Made by a program: the position numbers and the translations under genes. Shown here one piece after another: positions 47,694 through 55,771 of a DNA stretch of 64,000 nt. Every line of letters begins with the position of its first letter. Position 1 is the first letter of the stretch. The DNA is from Pseudomonas sp. PB120 (lineage in GTDB: Bacteria > Pseudomonadota > Gammaproteobacteria > Pseudomonadales > Pseudomonadaceae), in assembly GCF_009761815.1 (NCBI RefSeq), contig NZ_RWIN01000122.1:62001-126000 (forward strand), read 5' to 3'. Under the pieces are notes generated by a model. The model saw only the letters and a program-made list of their open reading frames with translations, was not told the DNA's origin and did not search any database.

Positions 47694-49472
47694 ATGGCTG
47701 ACTACAAAGCGCCCCTGCGCGATATGCGCTTCGTCCTCAATGAAGTTTTCGAGGTCGCCAAACTCTGGGCCCAGTTGCCTGCGCTGGCCGAGACCGTGGA
47801 CGCGGAAACCGTCGAAGCCATTCTGGAAGAAGCCGGTAAAGTCACCAGCAAAAGCATCGCCCCACTGAGCCGTGCGGCTGACGAAGAAGGGTGCCATTGG
47901 GCGGACGGTGCCGTCACCACGCCGGCAGGTTTCCCACAGGCTTATCAGACTTACGCCGAAGGCGGATGGGTCGGTGTCGGTGGCGATCCAACCTACGGCG
48001 GCATGGGCATGCCCAAGGCCGTTTCGGCTCAGGTCGAAGAAATGGTCAACTCCGCCAGCCTGGCCTTCGGTCTGTACCCGATGCTGACCGCCGGCGCCTG
48101 CCTGTCGATCAATGCCCACGCCAGCGAAGAACTGAAAGCTGCGTACCTGCCGAACATGTACGCCGGTGTCTGGGCCGGTTCCATGTGCCTGACCGAACCA
48201 CATGCCGGTACAGACCTGGGAATTATCCGCACCAAGGCCGAGCCTCAGGCCGACGGTTCCTACAAGGTCAGCGGCACCAAGATCTTCATCACCGGTGGTG
48301 AGCATGACCTGACCGAAAACATCATCCACCTGGTGCTGGCCAAACTGCCGGATGCACCGGCGGGTCCGAAGGGCATTTCGCTGTTCCTGGTGCCGAAGTT
48401 CATGGTCAATGCCGATGGCAGCCTGGGCGCGCGTAACCCGGCGAATTGCGGTTCGATCGAACACAAGATGGGCATCCAGGCGTCCGCCACCTGCGTGATG
48501 AACTTCGACGAGGCCGTGGGTTACCTGGTTGGCGAGCCGAACAAAGGTTTGGCGGCAATGTTCACCATGATGAACTACGAGCGTCTGGGCGTAGGTATTC
48601 AGGGCCTGGCGACTGGCGAGCGTTCGTACCAGAACGCCGTCGAATACGCCCGCGACCGCCTGCAAAGCCGTTCGCCAAGCGGTGCACAAAACAAGGACAA
48701 GGTTGCAGACCCGATTATCGTCCACCCGGACGTGCGTCGCATGCTGTTGACCATGAAAGCGTCGAACGAAGGTGGCCGTGCATTCTCCACTTACGTGGCG
48801 ATGCAACTCGATACCGCCAAGTTCAGCGAGGACGCCACGACCCGCAAACGTGCAGAAGATCTGGTCGCGTTGCTGACGCCGGTGGCCAAGGCGTTCCTGA
48901 CCGATCTCGGTCTGGAAACCACCGTTCATGGCCAGCAGGTGTTCGGCGGCCACGGTTACATCCGTGAGTGGGGCCAGGAGCAACTGGTGCGTGACGTGCG
49001 CATCACCCAGATCTACGAAGGCACCAATGGCATCCAGGCGCTCGACCTGGTCGGGCGCAAAATCGTCGGTACCGGCGGGGCGTTCTACAACCTGTTCGCG
49101 GATGAAATCCGTCACTTCACGGCGACGGCCAGTGCTGACCTGACCGAGTTCACCAAGCCGCTGAACGATGCCGTCACCACCCTCGACGAACTGACGGCGT
49201 GGCTGCTGGACCGTGCGAAAAACAACCCGAATGAAATCGGCGCCGCGTCGGTCGAGTATCTGCAAACCTTCGGTTATGTGGCTTACGCTTACATGTGGGC
49301 CCTGATGGCCAAGGCGGCTTTGGGTAAAGAAGCGCAAGACGATTTCTACGCGAGCAAGCTGGGTACGGCGCGGTTTTACTTCGCACGCCTGCTGCCGCGT
49401 ATTCACTCGTTGAGTGCGTCGGTGAAGGCGGGCAGCGAGTCGCTGTTCCTGCTGGACGCTGCGCAGTTCTGA
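47694..49472 (+). CDS. Long-form acyl-CoA dehydrogenase (FadE2/PA0508 type, paralogue 3)
   Basis: 592 residues, third member of the set. It diverges more from the other two (SMCLTEPHAGTDLG, KVSGTKIFITGGEHD, SRSPSGAQNKDKVADPIIVHP, catalytic QIYEGTNGIQALDLVGRK). In P. aeruginosa the corresponding PA0508 prefers medium-chain acyl-CoA; the same is inferred here. The start at 47694 has GTGAGG seven bases upstream; the earlier frame has no ribosome site. It has its own upstream region without a PsrA site, so it is likely regulated separately from paralogue 1. Confidence 0.88.
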   Translation: MADYKAPLRDMRFVLNEVFEVAKLWAQLPALAETVDAETVEAILEEAGKVTSKSIAPLSRAADEEGCHWADGAVTTPAGFPQAYQTYAEGGWVGVGGDPTYGGMGMPKAVSAQVEEMVNSASLAFGLYPMLTAGACLSINAHASEELKAAYLPNMYAGVWAGSMCLTEPHAGTDLGIIRTKAEPQADGSYKVSGTKIFITGGEHDLTENIIHLVLAKLPDAPAGPKGISLFLVPKFMVNADGSLGARNPANCGSIEHKMGIQASATCVMNFDEAVGYLVGEPNKGLAAMFTMMNYERLGVGIQGLATGERSYQNAVEYARDRLQSRSPSGAQNKDKVADPIIVHPDVRRMLLTMKASNEGGRAFSTYVAMQLDTAKFSEDATTRKRAEDLVALLTPVAKAFLTDLGLETTVHGQQVFGGHGYIREWGQEQLVRDVRITQIYEGTNGIQALDLVGRKIVGTGGAFYNLFADEIRHFTATASADLTEFTKPLNDAVTTLDELTAWLLDRAKNNPNEIGAASVEYLQTFGYVAYAYMWALMAKAALGKEAQDDFYASKLGTARFYFARLLPRIHSLSASVKAGSESLFLLDAAQF

Positions 49473-49485
49473 TACTGTGTCGCTT

Positions 49486-49503
49486 TGTAAGCATTCACTT
49501 ACA
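49486..49503. promoter_or_regulatory. GacA upstream activating site of rsmY
   Basis: TGTAAG-CATTCA-CTTACA is an exact match to the GacA consensus TGTAAG-N6-CTTACA. It is centred about 70 bases before the inferred rsmY start, as in known GacA-dependent sRNA genes. Confidence 0.93.
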
Positions 49504-49564
49504 TGACGTGCTGCTGTTCTCCCATAGAAGCAAATTGGATCCACAGCTAATCTACTTTACATGG

Positions 49565-49683
49565 ACGTAGCGCAGGAAGCGCAAAGCAACAACACGGACA
49601 CGTAGGATTCTGCCAGGACGGCGGAGTGAAATGGATGTCAGGGAAACAGTCTGCAAAGCCCCGCTTCGGCGGGGTTTTCTTTT
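49565..49683 (+). ncRNA. rsmY: RsmY regulatory RNA
   Basis: GacA-activated sRNA that titrates RsmA/RsmE translational repressors. About 118 nt is inferred from the GacA site at 49486-49503 and the terminator end. Eight GGA motifs occur at about 49563, 49575, 49596, 49605, 49616, 49623, 49633 and 49642. At least two lie in hairpin loops: GCGC-AGGAA-GCGC (49570-49582) and GCC-AGGAC-GGC. It ends in a CCCCGC-TTCG-GCGGGG terminator. The place between the third acyl-CoA dehydrogenase and the LysR/aminotransferase pair matches rsmY next to PA0528/PA0530. The exact 5' end is uncertain by a few bases. Confidence 0.9.
49655..49683 (+). terminator. rsmY terminator
   Basis: CCCCGC stem, TTCG tetraloop, GCGGGG, then TTTTCTTTT. 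Confidence 0.93.
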
Positions 49684-49699
49684 GCCCGCAGAAAAGTGT

Positions 49700-50629
49700 T
49701 CAGCTCAGCCCATCAAGGGTTTTCGTGCTGTTCAGGCGCCCATCAGGGCTGTTCATCACCTCTTCCAAGAGTGTGCGCAGCAAGGCCAGCGAAGCCTGTT
49801 GTCGCTGCACATCGCGACACACCAATCCCACTTTCAACGGCACCCGTGGTTCGGTCAGCGGTTTCCACAGCAGTTCATGGGTATCGAGCGTCTTTTGCGA
49901 ACGCCCGGGCAGCACGGTGGCCAATCGGGTGTGTGGCAGGCTGTCGAGGATCCCCGCCATGTTGTTCAGCTCAGCCTGAACGTGCGGTCGCCGCCCCAGC
50001 GCGGTCAGTTGCGCCTGCCAGATCTGCCGTACCTGAAACTCTTCCCCCAACAGCAGCATCGGCAACTCGGCGGCCTGGCTCATGGACACTTTCTTGAATT
50101 CCCGCAAAGGGTGATCCGCCGGGATGACCAGCGTCAGTTCATCTTCGTACAGCATCACGCCGTGCAATCCCGGCTGGCGAGGCGGCAGGTAGCTGATCCC
50201 GATGTCCAGAGAACCATTGAGCAAGCGTCGTTCGATTTCCAGGCCTGTCAGTTCGTAGATCTGAACCACAAGATGCGGCTGCGCCTTGCGTACACGCTCA
50301 AGCATTTGCGGCACCAGGCTGGTGTGAACGGTTTGCAGCACGCCAATGGCCAGGGTGCGCAGCGCTTGTCCCTTGAAATTGCCCAACGCTTCACGCGCCC
50401 GTTGCAAACCATCGAGCAAGGGCAGGGCGTGGTTGTACAACGTGTGGGCCGCCAATGTCGGCAGCAGGCGTTTGCTGCTGCGCTCGAACAGGCTCACATC
50501 GAGGTTTTGTTCAAGGTGGCGAATCTGCTGGGACAGCGCGGGTTGAGAGATTGAAAGCCGTTCGGCAGCCCGGCCCACATGGCCTTCTTCGTAGACCGCG
50601 ACGAAATATCGCAGTTGCTTGAAATCCAT
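49700..50629 (-). CDS. LysR-family transcriptional regulator
   Basis: 309-residue LysR regulator. The winged helix-turn-helix occupies 1-60 (LRYFVAVYEEGHVGRAAERLSISQPALSQQIRHLEQNL). A periplasmic-binding-like effector domain follows from about 92 (LAIGVLQTVHTSLVPQML, GSLDIGISYLPPRQPGLHGVMLYEDEL), of the CynR/CysB sort. It is divergent from the class III aminotransferase-like gene and is the likely regulator of it. It converges with rsmY, whose terminator lies 17 bases from its stop. The position is that of PA0528 in P. aeruginosa. Confidence 0.9.
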   Translation of the reverse strand: MDFKQLRYFVAVYEEGHVGRAAERLSISQPALSQQIRHLEQNLDVSLFERSSKRLLPTLAAHTLYNHALPLLDGLQRAREALGNFKGQALRTLAIGVLQTVHTSLVPQMLERVRKAQPHLVVQIYELTGLEIERRLLNGSLDIGISYLPPRQPGLHGVMLYEDELTLVIPADHPLREFKKVSMSQAAELPMLLLGEEFQVRQIWQAQLTALGRRPHVQAELNNMAGILDSLPHTRLATVLPGRSQKTLDTHELLWKPLTEPRVPLKVGLVCRDVQRQQASLALLRTLLEEVMNSPDGRLNSTKTLDGLS

Positions 50630-50730
50630 AAGTAACTCTTATCGAAAATGCTCGGAAATCGAAATGGCCCAAGGCCGTGGCTGAGCCTAGTCTAACCGCA
50701 TTCAAAAGGCTTACAGGGCCAAAGAGCGCA

Positions 50731-50802
50731 ATGAATACCGTTTATGCCAAGGGCGTTTACATAGGTAAGGCAAAAAACCTCAAGCAAGGTTTTTTCAAAT
50801 GA
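50731..50802 (+). other. Possible 23-codon leader ORF overlapping the aminotransferase start
   Basis: ATG at 50731 with AAAGAG upstream reads 23 codons; its TGA overlaps the aminotransferase ATG (ATGA). Codons 14-22 cover the hairpin below, so translation would open it. Typical of translational coupling or attenuation; no direct proof. Confidence 0.4.
50772..50795 (+). promoter_or_regulatory. Leader hairpin before the aminotransferase-like gene
   Basis: AAAAAACCT-CAAGCA-AGGTTTTTT, a perfect 9-bp stem three bases before the start. Its GC content is low, so it is either a weak terminator/attenuator or masks the ribosome site. Confidence 0.5.
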
Positions 50803-52040
50803 ATCTGTTCAGTTTGCGGCGCACTCCACCGAGCCTCGATGACCTGGCCTTGGACGATTTCCTGCCGGCCAAAGGGGACAACCTGTCCAGCGAATGCCTG
50901 ATGCCCAGCGTCGAACGCCCGAAACAGGTTTTTGTGCGCGGCCAGGGCTCCTGGCTCTGGGACAGCAATGACCGCGCTTATCTGGATTTCTGCCAGGGAG
51001 GCGGCGTCAACAGCCTTGGACACAGCCCTTCGGCAGTGGTCCGCGCCATTTCGGAACACGCCCAATCGCTGATCAATCCGGGTTTTGGCCTGCACAACCG
51101 CGGCATGCTCAACCTGGCCGAACGGCTTTGCGCCCACACAGGCAGTGACCAGGCGTATTTTCTGAACAGCGGCACTGAAGCCTGTGAAGCGGCGGTCAAA
51201 CTGGCGCGCAAATGGGGGCAACTGCATCGCGGCGGCGCTTCGCGCATTATCGTTGCCAGCAATGGCGCTCATGGTCGTAGTCTCGGAGCGATGTCGGCGT
51301 CGGACTTCCACCACGTTCCCTTCAACGATCTTGCGGCGATGCACGCGGCTGTCGACGCCGAAACTGTGGCAATCCTGCTTGAGCCGGTACAGAGCCGGAC
51401 CGGGGTGATTCCGGCCACCGAACATTACCTCAAAGGGGTCGAACGCCTGTGTCGAGAACTGGGCATTCTGTTGATCCTCGATGAAGTACACACCGGTATC
51501 GGTCGCTGTAGCACCTTGCTCGCGGAACAATCCTACGGCGTTCGGGCCGATATCGTTGTCCTGGGCGAAGGGCTCGGCGGCGGAGTGCCATTGGCTGCAT
51601 TGCTGGCGCGCGGTAAGGCCTGCTGTTTCGACATCGGCGAACTCAGCGGCACGCACCATGGCAACGCACTGATGACAGCGGCCGGTGTTGCCGTGCTCGA
51701 CAGCGTCCAGGACAAAGGTTTTCTCCACCATGTGCAGGAAGCGGGGCAGCACCTGCGCGAAGGCCTGGCGCGTTTGTCCCATCGCTACGCCCATGGGGAG
51801 CTACGGGGTCAAGGGCTGCTCTGGGGGCTTACGCTGTCGGACGATTCGGCTGAGGCCTTGGTCAAAGCTGCGTTGCACGAAGGCTTGTTGCTCGACGCCC
51901 CGCAGCCTGATTGCCTGCGCTTTACCCCAGCACTCACCATCAGCAAGGTCAACATCGACGAAATGCTTCTGCGCCTGGCCCGTGCCTTCTCTCGTGTGCG
52001 CACCGCACAACTCCAGTGCCGCAAAGGAATTGCCGTCTGA
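50799..52040 (+). CDS. Class III aminotransferase homologue lacking the PLP lysine
   Basis: 413-residue fold-type I aminotransferase family protein (acetylornithine/ornithine group; position of PA0530). Family blocks are clear: NSGTEACEAAVKLARKWG, HGRSLGAMSAS, PFNDL, LLILDEVHTGIGR, GGGVPLAALLARG and GTHHGNAL. However, the residue that normally bears PLP (Lys in AK-x-LGGG) is Glu257 in VLGEGLGGGVP. The ring-stacking aromatic before HGR is Ala157, the Gln of DEVQ is His231, and GEGG is replaced by SRTG. About 20 residues are missing after SAS. Normal transamination is therefore unlikely. It could be a regulatory or scaffold protein, or a decaying gene that kept its frame. Divergent LysR gene upstream. 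Confidence 0.85.
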   Translation: MNLFSLRRTPPSLDDLALDDFLPAKGDNLSSECLMPSVERPKQVFVRGQGSWLWDSNDRAYLDFCQGGGVNSLGHSPSAVVRAISEHAQSLINPGFGLHNRGMLNLAERLCAHTGSDQAYFLNSGTEACEAAVKLARKWGQLHRGGASRIIVASNGAHGRSLGAMSASDFHHVPFNDLAAMHAAVDAETVAILLEPVQSRTGVIPATEHYLKGVERLCRELGILLILDEVHTGIGRCSTLLAEQSYGVRADIVVLGEGLGGGVPLAALLARGKACCFDIGELSGTHHGNALMTAAGVAVLDSVQDKGFLHHVQEAGQHLREGLARLSHRYAHGELRGQGLLWGLTLSDDSAEALVKAALHEGLLLDAPQPDCLRFTPALTISKVNIDEMLLRLARAFSRVRTAQLQCRKGIAV

Positions 52041-52086
52041 TCAGACCGGTCCTACACGAATTCCAGAACCGTCTTGCGGTATAACG

Positions 52087-52131
52087 CACGCCTCACGCCT
52101 GATTCTTTCGGCGTGGGGCGTTTTTTTGTCT
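52087..52131 (+). terminator. Terminator after the aminotransferase-like gene
   Basis: Stem ACGCCTCACGCC / GGCGTGGGGCGT followed by T7. Confidence 0.88.
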
Positions 52132-52241
52132 TCATAAACAGCGATAGCACTTTGGCTCGATGACACTGAACCCTGACGAACGGCAAGGGTCGATTAGAGG
52201 TATGGCTCGCATGAGCCCACTTCAAATCAGGAGCTGACCCC

Positions 52242-52400
52242 ATGGATTTCATTCGAATCATCATCGCCATTCTGTTGCCGCCATTGGGTGTGTTTCTGCA
52301 AGTCGGTTTCGCCGGGGCGTTCTGGCTGAATATTCTGCTGACGTTGTGCGGTTACATTCCGGGGATCGTGCATGCGGTGTACATCATCGCCAAGCGCTAG
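52242..52400 (+). CDS. Pmp3/YqaE-family small membrane protein
   Basis: 52-residue proteolipid of the Pmp3/YqaE/Sna2 family with two membrane helices: MDFIRIIIAILLPPLGVFLQ (helix 1 with the family LPPLGV) and WLNILLTLCGYIPGIVHAVY (helix 2, family LGYIPGIIHA), then a short IIAKR tail. AGGAG lies eight bases before the ATG. Members are stress-induced and affect membrane potential in other organisms; the role here is unproven. It stands alone between a terminator and a long inverted repeat. Confidence 0.93.
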   Translation: MDFIRIIIAILLPPLGVFLQVGFAGAFWLNILLTLCGYIPGIVHAVYIIAKR

Positions 52401-52420
52401 GTGCTACAGCGTCAGATAGG

Positions 52421-52530
52421 CCCCCATCGTCGGAACGCCGCCCGTAGCCGGCTAGCTCCCACATTAGATCTGTGGCGAACACAAGCCTGTGGGAGCTAGC
52501 CGGCTACGGGCGGCGTTCCGACGATGGGGG
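52421..52530. repeat. Long perfect inverted repeat (REP family with 43-base arms)
   Basis: The arms 52421-52463 and 52488-52530 are exact complements (CCCCCATCGTCGGAACGCCG... to ...GGCTAGCTCCCACA) with a 24-base centre. Stronger than the other REP pairs in the window; half of it (ATCGTCGGAACGCCGCCC) also occurs at 3790-3807. Confidence 0.92.
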
Positions 52531-52559
52531 CGCCACACTTTCCGCACGCGGCACGACCT

Positions 52560-54383
52560 TCAGTCCGCCGCCATCACCCGCCGATAAAACAACCATTCCT
52601 GCTCCAGCGCGTGGGCCTGATTCCTGGCCTTGCGGAAGCCGTGGCGTTCGTCCGCGTAATAATGCGCTTCCACCAGGATGCCGTTTTTCTGCAACGCCTC
52701 GACCATGTCGCGAGTCTGCTGTGGCACGACGACAGCATCCAGCTCACCCTGAAAGAAAATCACCGGCACGCTAATGTTGCTCGCATGCAGTAACGGCGTC
52801 CGTGCAGCGTATCGCTCGACGTCTTGCACGGGATCGCCAATCAGCCAATCCAGATAATCGCCTTCGAACTTGTGCGTTGCCCGACCCAATGCAACGGGAT
52901 CGCTGACGCCATACAGGCTGGCGCCGGCGCGGAAGACTTTACGAAACGCCAATGCGCACAGCGTGGTGTACCCGCCGGCACTGCCGCCGCGGATAAACGC
53001 CCTGCTGCCGTCAATCATCCCGCGTTCGGCGAGGTAGCTGACCACCGAGCAAGCATCTTCGACATCGACATCCCCCCAGCTCAAATGCAGCGCCTGACGA
53101 TATCCCCGGCCATAGCCACTGCTGCCCCGATAGTTAAGGTCCGCGACGGCAAAGCCTCGTTGCGCCCAGTACTGGATGCGCGGGTCGAGCATCGGGTAGC
53201 ACGCCGATGTCGGGCCGCCGTGGATGAACACCACCAGCGGCGGCTTGGCGTCGTTGGTCATCGGCGGATAGAAGAAACCATGGGCCTCACCCGAACCGCT
53301 CGGGTAACGCAGGGTTTGCGGGCGGCTGATTTGCTCGGCGGGTAGCGGGGTAGTCCCGCCCGCCAGGACCTTGACCTTGCGGGTGTTGCGGTCGATGGCG
53401 ATCACGGCCGATGAACTGACGGGCGAAGCGGCGATGCAGTAAATGAATTGCGCATCCAGTGCCAGATGACGGAAGCGGCTGTAGTCGCCGGTAAAGTCTT
53501 CACAAGTGTCGCCGCAAAACCCCAATTTTCCGAACCCGCCTTCGGTCCAACTGGCCAAATAACGCGCGTCGCCCAGAGGCAACCAAGTGTTGCCACCCAA
53601 CTGCCACGGTGCCGGTCCGTGATCCGCCGCAGCACTGGGCAGCGGGCTCAGGCCGTCGGCTGATTCCACCCACGGCTGCCAATAGCCGCCACGATCGGTC
53701 AGGCAAAACAGGCGGGAGTCGCTATCGAAACGCGGCTGTTGCAGCGACTCCTGAATAGCCTCGCCAGCGACACAGCGCGGTTCTGCAAAGCGGCCGTCGC
53801 TTTGGCGTTCGGCGACCTTCAGTCGGGTGGCGGTCCAGGGCTGATCGGGGCGACTCCATTCGATCCACGCCAGTCGTTGCGAGTCGGGGCTCAGTGTCGG
53901 TGCGGCGTAAAAATCGGCGCCCTCCGCCAACACATGGTGCGTTCCAGCCGCCACATCAATCGCCACCAATCGATGCCGGTCACGGTTTTCCTCAACGGCC
54001 AGCACCTGGCCGTTGGCGAATTGCAGATCACCGTAACGGCACTCATTCGAGGTCAGCCGTTCAGGCGTTTCGCCCTTTAGCGACTGCCGATACATCTGCT
54101 GGTCTGCCTCGTTGACGAAAATCACCCCGTCATCGGTCAGACAAAACGCCCCACCGCCATATTCGTACACCCGACTGCGCACACTGAAACCCGACGGCGT
54201 CAGGCAATGCGCTTGCCCGTCGCGCCAATGCCAGATCCGGCACGCGGCATCTTCGGGGCGGTACTCGTTCCAGAACAGGCCATGAGGGCCCACCTGCAAT
54301 TCGGCGAAATCGATACCGGCGGCGACCGCTCTGATGGCGCTGAAGGGTTCAGCTTTTGGCGATGAGTCTTGAGTTTCGTTCAT
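52560..54383 (-). CDS. pqqM: S9-family peptidase, PqqM-like
   Basis: Prolyl-oligopeptidase family serine peptidase, 607 residues, cytosolic (no signal). The N-terminal half is a beta-propeller (WDLEWLP-type repeats such as LSPDSQRLAWIEWSRPD). The C-terminal alpha/beta-hydrolase has nucleophile RGGSAGGYTTL (about Ser480), acid FFQGELDAVV and His in ADERHGF. It overlaps the pqqE end by 35 bases, so it belongs to the pqq transcript; P. fluorescens B16 has a pqqM of this kind downstream of pqqE. The start at 54383 is the first ATG; the earlier codon is TTG. Its need in PQQ synthesis is unproven. Confidence 0.85.
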   Translation of the reverse strand: MNETQDSSPKAEPFSAIRAVAAGIDFAELQVGPHGLFWNEYRPEDAACRIWHWRDGQAHCLTPSGFSVRSRVYEYGGGAFCLTDDGVIFVNEADQQMYRQSLKGETPERLTSNECRYGDLQFANGQVLAVEENRDRHRLVAIDVAAGTHHVLAEGADFYAAPTLSPDSQRLAWIEWSRPDQPWTATRLKVAERQSDGRFAEPRCVAGEAIQESLQQPRFDSDSRLFCLTDRGGYWQPWVESADGLSPLPSAAADHGPAPWQLGGNTWLPLGDARYLASWTEGGFGKLGFCGDTCEDFTGDYSRFRHLALDAQFIYCIAASPVSSSAVIAIDRNTRKVKVLAGGTTPLPAEQISRPQTLRYPSGSGEAHGFFYPPMTNDAKPPLVVFIHGGPTSACYPMLDPRIQYWAQRGFAVADLNYRGSSGYGRGYRQALHLSWGDVDVEDACSVVSYLAERGMIDGSRAFIRGGSAGGYTTLCALAFRKVFRAGASLYGVSDPVALGRATHKFEGDYLDWLIGDPVQDVERYAARTPLLHASNISVPVIFFQGELDAVVVPQQTRDMVEALQKNGILVEAHYYADERHGFRKARNQAHALEQEWLFYRRVMAAD

Positions 54384-55524
54384 TGCGAAAGGCCAGTTGT
54401 TCAATGGTCTGGGTCGCGTGCTCGGCTTCTTCGCGGGCCTTGAGAATCACGTCGTGATGTTGCGACTTGCTGCACACCGGGTCGGCGTTGCTCGCGTCAT
54501 CCGTGAGCATGAAAGCCTGGCAGCGGCAGCCGCCGAAGTCCTTTTCCTTCTCGTCGCACGAACGGCACGGCTCGGGCATCCAGTCGTAACCGCGAAAGCG
54601 GTTGAAGCCGAACGAGTCGTACCAGATGTGCTGCATGCTGTGGTCGCGCACATTGGGAAATTGCACCGGCATCTGTCGGGCGCCGTGACAGGGTAGCGCC
54701 GTTCCGTCCGGGGTCACTGTCAGAAAAATACTGCCCCAGCCGTTCATGCAGGCTTTCGGGCGTTCTTCGTAATAGTCCGGCGTGACGAAAATCAGCTTGC
54801 ACGGATGCCCTTCGGCTTCCAGTTTGGCGCGGTATTCGTTGGTGATGCGCTCTGCGCGGACCAGCTGTTCCTTGGTGGGCAACAGCCCGACCCGATTGAG
54901 CTGTGCCCAACCGTAAAACTGGCAGGTGGCAAGCTCCACAAAGTCAGCTTCAAGGGCGATGCACAGCTCGATAATCCGGTCGATTTTGTCGATGTTGTGG
55001 CGATGGGTCACAAAGTTGAGCACCATCGGGTAGCCGTGGGCTTTGACCGCGCGCGCCATTTCCAGCTTTTGGGCGAAGGCTTTCTTCGAGCCGGCCAGCA
55101 GGTTGTTTACCTGCTCGTCGCTGGCCTGGAAGCTGATCTGAATGTGGTCCAAGCCGGCCTTTTTGAAATCACTGATTTTCTGCTCGGTCAGGCCGATGCC
55201 GGACGTGATCAGGTTGGTGTAGAACCCCAGTTTGCGCGCTTCGGCAATCAGCTCCGCGAGGTCCTGGCGCACCAGCGGTTCACCGCCGGAAAAGCCCAAC
55301 TGTGCCGCGCCCATCTCCCGCGCTTCGCGAAATACCTTGATCCACTGTTCGGTGCTCAGCTCTTTGCCTTGTTCGGCGAAATCCAGCGGGTTGGAACAGT
55401 AGGGGCATTGCAACGGGCAGCGATATGTCAGCTCGGCCAGCAACCACAGCGGCAGGCCGATTTCGGGTTTTGGCGGTAACGTGTCTGACGCGGCGTCAGG
55501 CAAGTTCGATCCAGTGCTGAGCAC
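54349..55524 (-). CDS. pqqE: PQQ biosynthesis radical SAM enzyme PqqE
   Basis: Cross-links Glu and Tyr of PqqA, using PqqD as carrier; 391 residues. The SAM-cluster motif CPLQCPYC lies near residue 34. GFSGGEPLVRQDL and the SPASM-type C-terminal Cys cluster (LPCHGARQMP, CRSCDEKEKDFGGCRCQ) hold extra iron-sulfur clusters. The start is a GTG at 55524 with GGAGG seven bases before it, inside the pqqD end (29-base overlap). The longer frame upstream is rejected. Strong coupling to pqqD. Confidence 0.96.
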   Translation of the reverse strand: MLSTGSNLPDAASDTLPPKPEIGLPLWLLAELTYRCPLQCPYCSNPLDFAEQGKELSTEQWIKVFREAREMGAAQLGFSGGEPLVRQDLAELIAEARKLGFYTNLITSGIGLTEQKISDFKKAGLDHIQISFQASDEQVNNLLAGSKKAFAQKLEMARAVKAHGYPMVLNFVTHRHNIDKIDRIIELCIALEADFVELATCQFYGWAQLNRVGLLPTKEQLVRAERITNEYRAKLEAEGHPCKLIFVTPDYYEERPKACMNGWGSIFLTVTPDGTALPCHGARQMPVQFPNVRDHSMQHIWYDSFGFNRFRGYDWMPEPCRSCDEKEKDFGGCRCQAFMLTDDASNADPVCSKSQHHDVILKAREEAEHATQTIEQLAFRNERNSRLIAKS

Positions 55525-55771
55525 GGGCGACCTCCATGAATTGCTCGATGTCTTCACCGAGCTCGGGCACCCCGGGGAACTGCGCGTCCAGTTCAGCAAT
55601 GATCGCCGCGATGTCACGTTCGCCGTCAATCAAGCCGCCAATCAGCGCAGCGCTTTCATTGAGTTTGATCATGCCTTCCGGGTACAGCAGCACGTGGCCT
55701 TTTTGCGCCGGTTCGTACTGAAAGCGGTAGCCGGGGCGCCAGGTCGGGGTCTTGCTGCGATCGAAACTCAT
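55496..55771 (-). CDS. pqqD: PqqA-binding peptide chaperone PqqD
   Basis: 91-residue RiPP recognition element that binds PqqA and presents it to PqqE. It has the winged-helix pattern of family members (WRPGYRFQYEPAQKGHVLLYPEGMIKLNESA, IIAELDAQFPG). The ATG overlaps the pqqC stop (ATGA). The upstream extension of the frame lies within pqqC and is not used. Confidence 0.95.
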   Translation of the reverse strand: MSFDRSKTPTWRPGYRFQYEPAQKGHVLLYPEGMIKLNESAALIGGLIDGERDIAAIIAELDAQFPGVPELGEDIEQFMEVARAQHWIELA

